Below are positions 22,401 to 35,463 of a stretch of DNA of 64,000 bases, piece after piece (the first letter of the stretch is position 1; each line of letters begins with the position of its first letter). The notes under the pieces were generated by a model. The model ran no database searches and had not been told where the DNA came from. It saw nothing but the letters and a program-made list of their open reading frames with translations. Location of the stretch: positions 1,015,001-1,079,000 of the forward strand of contig NW_026974141.1 of the NCBI RefSeq assembly GCF_037042905.1. Reading direction: 5' to 3'. The position numbers were made by a program, and so were the translations under genes. This DNA is from Lytechinus pictus. Its lineage: Eukaryota; Echinodermata; Echinoidea; Temnopleuroida; Toxopneustidae.

Positions 22401-25400
22401 ACATGTATATGTACATGTATGAGGAATAAAGTTATAAAATGTAAAAGTGTTCTTTTTAGGCATTCAATTTCCATGATTTAGAAATTTTGGGGGAAATACT
22501 TTTCTGTTAAAAATTCAGTATCAAAACTTGTCATCTCTTACTTACTCCAAAAATGCATTTAAAACATAAATCAGACTATATAGTTTAATTGATTTATGAA
22601 AAATTGCATCATTCGATGAAAAAAACGTTTTAAAACGATTTAAAACGTTTTAAAACAATAAAAAACGTTTTATTCGTGTTTTTTTATAAAAAACGTTTTT
22701 TATCACAACCCTGCGCGACACTGAAAACCGGACGGCGGACGGGTATCCGAAATTTTACCCTGAAATATAAAAAATAATATCCATTTGCACTTATTTGACT
22801 TATATTTAAGATTTTCAGTTATATGTCAGTTTTGAACCTATCCGATGATGGCGAGAGTCAGCGTGCGCTAATTAAACTATTTCTAAAAACCACGAAATTA
22901 CGAGAAGCTGAATGTGAGTTAGCGTGAGGCTACGGCTACAAATGTAGATCGTATGACTGTGTAAGCTATTAGTAAATGACTATTATTTGAGTTATACAAG
23001 TCGGGCCTAGTTACGATCCCATTTAATGGTTGCGAGAGTATGTGTGTTTATTTTTTAGTTCCGATCGAATGAAATAAGATGCAATGAATTTGACCGAGGC
23101 GAGTGTGAGTGCGAGTCTTCTTTTACTAAAAGTCTAAAACCAGACAGGCCTACATCATTCAGCTCACGCACGTGCTGTCCTGTCTGGACGTGTCTGGAGT
23201 GAATCGTCCTATATATATTTGGTCACATTACACTCGCTACACCTTCAAATTGGATCGTACTTGGAATATTTTCATTTTCATGTCGGGTTTCTCCCCATTC
23301 CCCAATTTATAGCCAAGCTTCTCATTTCTCAACTTCTGAAACATAATCACACTTCTAACAAAGATTCAAGACAAGATTTAATCACAGTAACAGTAATTAA
23401 TCACTTACATTCATCACCAGTAAGTTTTACTGCAAATTAAACACGTCGATTCACAACCGACCACAATAATCATTATTAATGACAGTTCAAGAAAGAAAAG
23501 GAATGATTCATTATTTCGGATTTGATAAATAAATCAAAAGAAACAAAATAAAACGGCCAATCAACATGTATTTGACGTTTACATGATTTCAAAATTATCT
23601 TCATTCATATCGAAAGTTGATGTGCGAAAAAAGTACTGAAAATGAATATTTTCGTTACGCATTTCAATGTAAATAAATAACAAAAAACAACATGACACAC
23701 GCAGCCAACATTCATTCGACGTTTTCATGGTTTAAAAAATGATCATCTTCATTTGTAACGAAAGTTGCCATGAGAAAAAGTAGAATTTATATTGTATTTG
23801 ATGAATAAATCACAAAAACAACATGACACACGCAATCAACATTTATTCGACGTTTTCAACTTTTCATAGTTTCAAAAATAATCATCTTCATTTGTAACCA
23901 AAGTTGCTGTGAGAAAAAGTAGAATTCATTTTGCATTTGATGAATAAATTACAAGAAACAACATGACACACCCGTGTAACCCGATCAACATTTATTTGAC
24001 GCTTAAATGGTTTCACATTATCTTCATTCTTCACTCGCATTGAAAGTCGAGGTAAGAAAATAGACGATGATTTACGCATTTGAAATCATCAAAACATAAG
24101 ACGGGAAAGAAAAACTATCTTAAGCGACACCATAGTAAAATCGCCATCGTTGTCAGAACGGAACTTTACTCCATTCACGGACGGTCATGCTCCGAAATTG
24201 ATATAAGGTCATGTTTCAAAACTGATAAAAACGATGGTTTTCGGCGGGAATATATTACCAAAGAAGATTAATTGATATTGGTGATTATATTGGCGACTAA
24301 AACTTATAAATTTTGTTGGTGAGTCTTACTAAATTTAATGAGTTTTTGTGACAGGATACCCGAACCCGAAAAATGAAAACCGTTATCCGTCCACGCGGGC
24401 AGAAACCGTTCGGATATCCGTTTGGTGGCAGCACTACCCGAAACCATGATATAATCATACTAATTATAGAATAGAGAAAAGGTACTGCATAACATAAATA
24501 TGCGGGTGGGTGATAATTTTAAGCAATTTCCTCATATTTTTCCAGATTTATAGGCATCGATAAAATAAAGGTATTTTTATATCTTTTTTTGTCATTGACT
24601 TAATTCTTCGCGAAATGCTCCATAAGCATTGTACGTGAAAATGCATTGTATACCATGGGTGTGTTCAATGTCGATTTTCAAATTTAAACAGTAACACAAA
24701 TGATGATTGAAAACTCAATTACCAAACACGATCAGCAGTGCACTGTTCTGTGTCAAAAATATAAAGCTGATTATTTGCCAATTGTCTTTTAATTTCCCGC
24801 TTTCGTTAACGCAGCTTTAGTGTGCAGTTTGACCCATCACAAGAAAGGTCCATTCTGGCACCTGCATGTGTAGGCTCCCACTGCGAGAGTAAATTTCAAG
24901 TCGTTTCAAAACTCAATCGTGTTCAATGTCGCATTCACGATGCTGAAGGTCAGAAAATATGAGCTGATTGCGTTTACAAACACATCTTTTGACATTTAAA
25001 TTTTCCTCCGAATCATGATTTGAAAGACGTTTACGTTTAGGCATGGGAATGGAGGACATTGAACACACCATTTGTTTCTCATTATATTGCGTTTTGTAAT
25101 CACGTTTCAATCATGATTTATGTTGCCCATTAAATTTGGAAACCGACATTGAACACACCCCATGTTTAAGGTATGTATAGTAAAAGGAATAGGGCAATTT
25201 GTAACTGAAAAGCCCCCACTTAAAAATGTTCATTGTCATGGCAGTTCCCTGTACAGGTTTTCAAAGTCGCAGTGGTTTGAGATGAATTTACCAAAATGAT
25301 TTCCCGTCAAATTAGTTCAGTTGTGAGTCACAACACAGTGAGATGATGAATATTAAAAATGTTTTCACGCTTATGTAATCCACAAGTGAGGATTTGTTCT

Positions 25401-28400
25401 CCCATTCTCTCTCCACCCTCAGATACGTGACACATTCACAGCATCCAAGAAATTCTTTGAGCTGTCAGAGAAAACTAAGCTGAACTACATTGGCCAAAAT
25501 GACAGCAAATTCTCTATTCATGGTTTTGAAGAGACAGAAAAAGAACAGTAAGTTTATTTATACTTTTGTATGTATTTATCATGTTGCATATATACACACC
25601 ATACATTTCAACTTACAAATCAAGTGAAATGTCAAATCATGCGCATTAATTTGTCCAATATTATAGATTCTATTATATTAAAACAATGTAGCAAATATTC
25701 AGTGGAGAGTTTATCAAACATGCATGTAGGATTTGAGTAAAAGATGTCAACTTCTTTAACTTTCTACATTTTATATTCTGGCATTCTTTCCAAAATTTCA
25801 TGAGTACTACAAAATCCACCTTCATTGGAGTAGACGAGGAGTACTATTGTGAATTTGTTCTTTTAATAACCCAGGGAATAATTTTCATGGTATTGCACTG
25901 CAATTTGCTTTGTATTTTTTATGACTGCTATAAAACAAAACTTTGTTTATATAGCAAATTATATAGGACTGTACAGAATACAGAGGCAAGCTTTTCTCTA
26001 ACAACCAGTACTGGGTGCACAGAAACGTTAATAGCGCTATTATGCTTGTAATGTTCAGGGGCCCCTGTTACAACAGGTAATGTCTCAGCAATGCCTAGTG
26101 TAAGATCAACAGGTCATATCTTGAATCAACTTTTGACATCACAACCTGAATGTGACGTGGCCTAATGCTAGCGTTACCAACGTTTTTGTGCAGTCTGTAT
26201 AGGACAGCTATTAATCAAACTTCAGAAATAATATATTTTCCTGGTTGTAACCCGTTAGCCTTGCCAGTCCATGATGAAGTTTTGTTTTGTTTTTGTTTTT
26301 GTTTGTAGGTGCTGTCCAGAAAGAGAACGGGATCTCAAGCAGTGTTTTAACTACACAGTCAAAGCAGCAACAGAGGATGTATGTTCTACTTCTTCTCCCT
26401 ATGTGAGGGACTTTGCTTGGCATCTTTCTATACTGATAAACACTTTCCCACCCTCCCCCTCCCCTCACTCCATCCTGACACCTCTATGACACTCATCCTG
26501 TCTCTCCCTAGCACCCCTCCCACCCTGTTTCTCCCCCTGTGAGTGACTTGGCTTGGCATCTTTCTATACTAATAAACACTTTCCCACCCCTCCTCCCCCT
26601 ACCCTCACTCCATCCTGACACCTCTATGACACTCATCCTGTCTCTCCCTAGCACCCCTCCCACCCTGTTTCTCCCCCTGTGAGGGACTTTGCTTGGCATC
26701 TTTCTATACTAATAAACACTTTCCCACCCTCCCCCTCCCCTCACTCCATCCTGACACCTCTATGACACTCATCCTATCTCTCCCTAGCACCCCTCCCACC
26801 CTGTTTCTCCCCCTGTGAGGGACTTGGCTTGGCATCTTTCTATTCTAATAAACACTTTCCCACCCCTCCTCCCCCTACCCTCACTCCATCCTGACACCTG
26901 CGTGACACTCATCCCGTCTCTCCCTAGCACCCCTCCCACCCTTTTTCTCCCCCTGTGAGGGACTTGGCTTGGCATCTTTCTATACTAATAAACACTTTCC
27001 CACCCCTCCTCCCCCTACCCTCACTCCATCCTGACACCTGCGTGACACTCATCCTGTCTCTCCCTAGCACCCCTCCCACCCTGTTTCTCCCCCTGTGAGG
27101 GACTTGGCTTGGCATCTTTCTATTCTAATAAACACCCCCCTCCTCCCCCTCCCCTCACTCCATCCTGACACCTCTATGACACTCATCCTGTCTCTCCCTA
27201 GCACCCCTCCCACCCTTTTTCTCCCCCTGTGAGGGACTTGGCTTGGCATCTTTCTATACTAATAAACACTTTCCCACCCCTCCTCCCCCTACCCTCACTC
27301 CATCCTGACACCTGCGTGACACTCATCCTGTCTCTCCCTAGCACCCCTCCCACCCTTTTTCTCCCCCTGTGAGGGACTTGGCTTGGCATCTTTCTATTCT
27401 AATAAACACCCCCCCCCCTCCTCCCCCTCCCCTCACTCCATCCTGACACCTCTATGACACTCATCCTATCTCTCCCTAGCACCCCTCCCACCCTGTTTCT
27501 CCCCCTGTGAGGGACTTGGCTTGGCATCTTTCTATACTAATAAACACTTTCCCACCCCTCCTCCCCCTACCCTCACTCCATCCTGACACCTGCGTGACAC
27601 TCATCCCGTCTCTCCCTAGCACCCCTCCCGCCCTGTTTCTACCCCTGTGAGTGACTTGGCTTGGCATCTTTCTATTCTAATAAACACCCCCCCCTCCCCT
27701 CACTCCATCCTGACACCTCTATGACACTCATCCTGTCTCTCCCTAGCACCCCTCCCACCCTGTTTCTACCCCTGTGAGTGACTTGGCTTGGCATCTTTCT
27801 ATTCTAATAAACACCCCCCCTCCCCTCACTCCATCCTGACACCTCTATGACACTCATCCCGTCTCTCCCTAGCACCCCTCCCACCCTGTTTCTACCCCTG
27901 TGAGTGACTTGGCTTGGCATCTTTCTATTCTAATAAACACCCCCCCCTCCCCTCACTCCATCCTGACACCTCTATGACACTCATCCTGTCTCTCCCTAGC
28001 ACCCCTCCCACCCTGTTTCTACCCCTGTGAGTGACTTGGCTTGGCATCTTTCTATTCTAATAAACACCCCCCCCTCCCCTCACTCCATCCTGACACCTCT
28101 ATGACACTCATCCTGTCTCTCCCTAGCACCCCTCCCACCCTGTTTCTACCCCTGTGAGTGACTTGGCTTGGCATCTTTCTATTCTAATAAACACCCCCCC
28201 TCCCCTCACTCCATCCTGACACCTCTATGACACTCATCCCGTCTCTCCCTAGCACCTCTCCCACCCTGTTTCTCCCCCTGTGAGTGACTTGGCTTGGCAT
28301 CTTTCTATTCTAATAAACACCCCCCCCCCTCCCCTCACTCCATCCTGACACCTCTATGACACTCATCCTGTCTCTCCCTAGCACCCCTCCCACCCTGTTT

Positions 28401-31400
28401 CTACCCCTGTGAGTGACTTGGCTTGGCATCTTTCTATTCTAATAAACACCCCCCTCCTCCCCCTCCCCTCACTCCATCCTGACACCTCTATGACACTCAT
28501 CCTGTCTCTCCCTAGCACCCCTCCCACCCTTTTTCTCCCCCTGTGAGGGACTTGGCTTGGCATCTTTCTATACTAATAAACACCCCCCCCCTCCCCTCAC
28601 TCCATCCTGACACCTCTATGACACTCATCCCGTCTCTCCCTAGCACCCCTCCCACCCTGTTTCTACCCCTGTGAGTGACTTGGCTTGGCATCTTTCTATT
28701 CTAATAAACACCCCCCCCCCTCCCCTCACTCCATCCTGACACCTCTATGACACTCATCCCGTCTCTCCCTAGCACCCCTCCCACCCTGTTTCTACCCCTG
28801 TGAGTGACTTGGCTTGGCATCTTTCTATTCTAATAAACACCCCCCTCCTCCCCCTCCCCTCACTCCATCCTGACACCTCTATGACACTCATCCTGTCTCT
28901 CCCTAGCACCCCTCCCACCCTTTTTCTCCCCCTGTGAGGGACTTGGCTTGGCATCTTTCTATACTAATAAACACTTTCCCACCCCTCCTCCCCCTACCCT
29001 CACTCCATCCTGACACCTGCGTGACACTCATCCTGTCTCTCCCTAGCACCCCTCCCACCCTTTTTCTCCCCCTGTGAGGGACTTGGCTTGGCATCTTTCT
29101 ATTCTAATAAACACCCCCCCCTCCCCTCACTCCATCCTGACACCTCTATGACACTCATCCCGTCTCTCCCTAGCACCCCTCCCACCCTGTTTCTACCCCT
29201 GTGAGTGACTTGGCTTGGCATCTTTCTATTCTAATAAACACCCCCCCCCTCCCCTCACTCCATCCTGACACCTCTATGACACTCATCCTGTCTCTCCCTA
29301 GCACCCCTCCCACCCTGTTTCTCCCCCTGTGAGGGACTTGGCTTGGCATCTTTCTATTCTAATAAACACTCCCCCCTCCCCTCCCCTCACTCAATCCTGT
29401 TACACCCAGACACTTCTGGGCCCTATCTTTAATACAAGTATTGATCCGATCAACCTCAGCTATATGGAAATCCATATCTGTCATAATTTTTCTCACAGAA
29501 AATATGCACAATGTCCTACATAAACATAGAGGATCACACTGAATTTTCCAAAATAACTATGGATGTATAAGTTCACAACATATCTGGAAAACATCTGGAA
29601 CTAACATGCTTTTTAGATTATGACATTGCTGGCTTTCCATAGTTTTGGTTGATTGGATTAATCGTAACTCTTTGCAAGACGGAACCCTGAACTCCAACCT
29701 TGTTTCTCTATATTAATAAGGGCTGTTAAAATATTGTTTTGTTTGCCATAACAGAGATTTAAAAAAAATGGGTCGGTCAGGCGGATTCTCTTTTTCTTTT
29801 TCCTTCCCATGTCATGGATTATAATCTATCACATCATGTGCCAGTAAAAAAAAGAAAAAAAAGGAGGCAAAGCAATTACAATTAGGGTCGGTGGGCACAT
29901 TTAGTGAGGGAGGGTCAACTTTGAATAGAAAATTAATAAAAAGTTAGCAGATTTGACAAGGGTCGGTCAGGTTACTGCAAACAAATATTTGTTTTTTTGT
30001 GGCTAAACAATCCCCCATCTTTCCGAGCACGTTCAACCAGCTTCTCCCTAGCCTATAATTTAAGGGTAAATTTCCAATTTGTCCATTGCTAACTCATCCA
30101 CCCATCATATACACGGCGGTAGTCTACCTTCATTTAGTCTTTAATCAATGCCATTCCGTCCATTCACATTCCATCTAACAACCATTTCGTCCAATCACCA
30201 TTTCGTCTGACCATTTCATCCCATAACCAGTTGGTCTAAGATCCATTTCTTTTCATTAATTTGGCACAATTAACACTTAGTCCAGTTAGACCAAATGGTA
30301 TATGGACTAAATGGCTATTGGACCAACTGGTTATTAGACGGAATGGTGAGTAGACGAATTGGCAATTAGACCATGTGGATAGTGGACGAACTGATGGTAG
30401 ACCAAATGACAGTAGACAAGTTGGCAATAGGATGAATTGGAGCATAGGACATAAAATATATACAAATTACCAGGCAGTGACATTATCAGTCAGTTCAGTT
30501 CGGATGAATGCATCTGTGAGGATATCAAAACAGCTAGGTCTTCATATTTCATTTTAATTGGTCAAATGTTTGTGCAATTTAAGTCTAGTCCCACCCCAGA
30601 AAAACTTGATTAGAATCAATAGAGAAAAATGAAATGAATGAAAAACCGAAAACTTAATCAAATTTAATAATTAGATGTAAAATAAGAAAGTTTTAAAATT
30701 TTAAAGTTTCCCTTATTTTTCACTTGTACATGTACTTAGAAGAGTAAGAAGGCAAGATGGGGTAGGGATGGGGGAGGCTAACATGGATTCCATTTCCTGG
30801 GTACAGTTAGATATACAGGAATAATTATGTCCTACATAAATTAAATCCTGTGTGCTGATTGGTTTAAATAGCATCATGTGACCAAACATTCTCACTATTA
30901 TGCGATGATGTTGAAAATGAAACACCCACTGAAGAAACTTTACTATTCTGTGCATCAATGATGGAATAGTGCTCTACTGTATTCTGGCGTAGACACTACC
31001 GTAATCAGCGTTCTGCATTGGCTTTTGGAAAAGGTCAAGTCAGCGCAACGGGTTATCTATATTTGGTTCAGATTGAACAAGGATTTACTACGAGTACAAG
31101 AACTAGATTATCAAGAACTACCCGTATTGCTATAACTTACTAAAGTAGGATATAAAACCAATATACCAGGCCTTTATTTCGGAAGTATAGAGGGAATATT
31201 CATCCTCGGTTATACTGGCAAAATTACTAGTAATGGCATGCCAGTCCAATCTCGAACGAATAATTCCCACTATACTTACTCAAAGCCTGGTATATTTGTA
31301 TAATAGACATCTACATATAACTCCCATTATTTAGTTTTTGCAGTACTGATTATGTCGAGGCTCTTCAAAATCATACTCACAGATCTGGGCCCCATCTTAC

Positions 31401-34400
31401 AAAGAGTGGAGATTGATCCGATCAATCGCAACTATGGACGGCCAGCAACGTCAACATATAAAATGCATGTTCAAAATTTTTTCTAGATATGAATGTATAT
31501 CCATAAATTGATTGATTTCTTGACAATTTGGTGTGTTCTTTGTTTACAAAGGACATTTTACAAATTTCCTGTAGAAGAAATAATGACACTGATGGATTTC
31601 CATAGAGTTACGATTGATTGGATCGATCATAACTCTTTGTAAGACCGGGCTCAGGACTCTTATAGAAATCCTTCAACCCCAGTCCTTGTGCTATGGCTAT
31701 TATTCAGCGTTATGCTTGAATCATCCCCTGGAATTATGTCTTTGTGGGATTCGTTATTTTCCATTTTAATGTGAGAAGATGACAATTGAAATTCTATATA
31801 GGTGCTTTGTAGCGCAATAACAGGAGTGCTCTTCATCTCTTTGAATAGGAATGCTTCTTTAGGCCCCGCAGCTTCATGTATTTAGTGAGCTATATACAAC
31901 GTAGTCTGCCCTCAGAAAATGAAAAATTCCTGAAGGTCTAATACATAAATAGAAAAATAAGATAATAAAATAGAAAAAGAAATAGAGAGAGAGATAGGGA
32001 GAGCCTGTTTCATAGATTGCATTCATTCAGCACAAGAGAAAAAAAAAGGGTATTTGAATATTTTTGCAAGTGAAGTAACTTATATTATTATATTGAAATA
32101 GCCCCCCCCCCCCCTCTCATTAATTGCTATTGAGTTTACATTCTGAGTGAGAATGCTTTACTCGTTTACTACTGAATTGTATAATCACTATAGACTTCAT
32201 ATAGACACCAGCAACTTAAGATTTGGCAAAAGGTAAAGTGTGATATTTTCTATTGTTGTCAGAGGAAAGGGGGGGGGGGCAGCGGGGGTGATAAAATGAA
32301 GTAAAGCAATCAGTATATTTGATAGTAATGGGTGCTGTCAACAATCATTATCCAAAGAGGCTTAATTTTCATAATGAGTGGACAAAATTTTCTCAGATAG
32401 CACGCACTGCGAGTAAGAATGTAACATTGAAGATGTAGTGATGGATCTAAAATTTTCCGGGTGGGGGCGGCATTTTTGTACAGGAATAATTTGACAAGCA
32501 AAAAAAAAGGTTATCACTTGCGAATGTATGGCATATTCCCCTAAGAAAATATATTTATGTGTCTCTGAAAGAGATTTGCTAGTGTAAAGATGTATTTAAC
32601 TCCAAGCGCAGTGAAAAGTGAGGTCCCTGGAAAATCGTAATGTTTCAAAGTTCAAATGAAGTTTACAATCATTTTGAAAGAGATACACAGCGATTAGTGT
32701 ATGTTGATGGGTAACTGTTGTTGACCAATCTGTCAGGATTTAGTGCAGAGAACAACGACACATTGTCACAATGTTCGTCTTCTCAGCTCACTACACAAGT
32801 CCTGTTCATTAATGTCACGATCAGGCCCGCAACTATCACATATGAATTATGTATTATGAAATGCGCTAATGAATACTCCTCAGTCTTTACATTATTTCCT
32901 TCTGAACTCTCTACCCTCTGTCTCCTATACTTCATAAAACCATTCTGCCCTCTAACTTTCTCCCTTTCATAGCCAGCAGAGGTAAGTGAATTTGCACCTT
33001 GCATAGTTGAATTAGACCTTTAAAAAATTCTTATGCTGCCCCCATCCAATCAACCCTAAAATGTGAAAAAAAAAAAGGAGGATCGCTGTTTTTTTAAGGA
33101 GACCAAAAATATACAAATGCAATGTTTTTGTGAGAAAATATCAGATTTAGGTGAAGAATTTGCTCAAATTTTTATTCAGTGGCGCAAAAAAAAGCACTTT
33201 AATATGCGTTTTGCCATGTTTGACTGCGGAAACAAATCTCCCATGCTTGATTTTCTTTGTGCAGCGCAGCAGCGAAGGTTTTAAAATACTGACCCAACTT
33301 TCCGATTTTGGTCTGAAGAGGGCATTACTGCTCTTTAAAGGCCTCTTGTGAACACCTTTTCTAGCATGTAACATTCCTGTTATGACGTACTAAACCCCAA
33401 CAGCCAACACTCCCTGGTTACACTTCGTAATTCCAAAGGTTCTTTATTCCGAAGGTTCGTAATTCCGAAACACGTAAATTGCCTATACCTCGATGTTCGT
33501 TTATCCGAAAACGTAAAAGGGTTCGTTAATCCGAACATTTGTGGCGTTATTCCGAAGGTTCGTTTTTCCGAAGGTCGATAATCGAAAACGAAATAAGGTT
33601 CGATGTTCCGAAGGTTCGTTAATCCAAAAACGAAATAAGGTTTGTTGTTCCGAAGGTTCGTTAGTTCGAAAACGAAATAAGGTTCGTTAATCATTTAGTT
33701 TTCGGACTAACGAACCTTTAGAATTACGAACCTCATTTCGTTTTCGGAGTAACGAACCTTCGGAATTACGAACCTTATTTCGTTTTCAGATTAACGAACC
33801 TTCGGAATTACGATCCTTCGGAATTACTAACCTTCGTAAATACGAACCTTCGGAATAACCGAACCTTCGGAATAACGAAGCTTCGGAATTACGAATGTAT
33901 GCGACACTCCCTTGCCTCTTGTAAATCGAAGCACAAAAATTAATTTCCTTAATGGTAACCACCAACCTGAAATCTTTCCTTTCTAATAACCGAATTGCAT
34001 GCCTTTTTTTTCTTTTTAGTCCAGTCAATGTGATTGTTCTAACCTTTGTGTCTGTGTCAGAACTCAAGAGTAACATTGGTATAATTACACATATCAATAC
34101 AAGGGCCCTGTCTTACAAAGAGTTGTGAATGATCCGATCAACTATGGAAAGCCAGCAACGACAACTTCTAAAATGCATGTTTGTGCAAGATATTTTATAG
34201 ATAAGATGTATATTCATACATTCATAATTTCCTTGAAAATTCAGTGTGGTTCTTTTTCCTTACAATTGACATTATGCAAATTATTTGTAGAAAAAATTAT
34301 GACATCGATGGATTTCCATGCAGTTGAGGTTGATCGGATCAATCGTAATTCTTTGTAAGACGGGGCCCCAATGGTATTGTTTGCATTATGAATGTGATTG

Positions 34401-35425
34401 ATCTAGCATTTTTGTCTTCTTATCTTATTGACTTTGTACACAAAAATATTGTAAATACCAGTTGTGGTATTGATCTCAAAATGAGTTCTTACAGAATCCA
34501 ATAAAATTACCACCAGTGTCTGCATGTATGAATTAAAAGGTATGAGCCAAATGGCTCTGGAAGAAAATGCGTATTTGCTGCGACATGAGCAAAGTAAGCC
34601 TAGAATTCCAGCAAATGTCGGGTGTTTTTCTATGCAAATTTTGATACACTGTCCCACATATGCTTTTCTGTGTTGGTGATCATCAGAAATATTGGTTTTG
34701 AGCTATTAAGGTTTCATGATTTTACAAAGATAAGTTTACATTAATGTACCAGATCTAGTTATATTTTATATGATACTCTGGTGACGGTTAGTTAACTTTG
34801 ATTTGAAATACTTTCTCATGAAATAATTGTCTGCTGCAACTACTTTCTATTACCTTTAAGTATGTGAAGCAAGTAGTTGATAGTCAGTGAAAATAACTGA
34901 CAACTGTTATAAGCTACTGAAATCCATGCATCTGATTGGTTGATCTATGAGAGCAAATTATATCAGTGAAACACTGACAAGATACTACCTGAGACTCTCC
35001 TGAAGTAATATTCAGTCTCTATCTTTCTTCTTGATAGATGTGGCCCGATGAGACGATACCTGAGTTCAGACAATCGATGGAAGAGCTTTATAGATGGTGT
35101 ACAAAGCTAAACCACAGGATACTTGATGTTATTGGTCATTGCCTCAAATTACCGGTTAGTATTCAACTTAGTATCAAGGCTCTGTCACGTCGTTCCGTGC
35201 AAGCCTTGCGGGTAATTGCCTGCAACCCACCCGCGATATTGCTTTGAGCATGTTCAAAACTTTTATGCGTGCAAATCAGACTTGCGTGTACTTCTGCGGG
35301 CAACTGCGTGTGAGATGCATGCGAGATTATGTCAACAGACCTGCCAACTAGTACGTTTTAGCCGTATTTAGTACGTTTTTGCAACCAAAATATGGCAGTA
35401 CGTTTTTTCTTTAAAAAATATGTTT

Positions 35426-35463
<38 letters not shown>

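Noticed and set aside
26508-29094. Nine minus-strand 61-63-codon frames with MPSQVPHRGR
   Set aside because: Each is the same satellite monomer read in reverse; period artefact, not a gene family.
25423-35154. Direct splice of exon 2 to exon 4
   Set aside because: The canonical GT-AG join shifts the frame and stops after about 23 codons; the 70-nt exon at 26309 resolves it.
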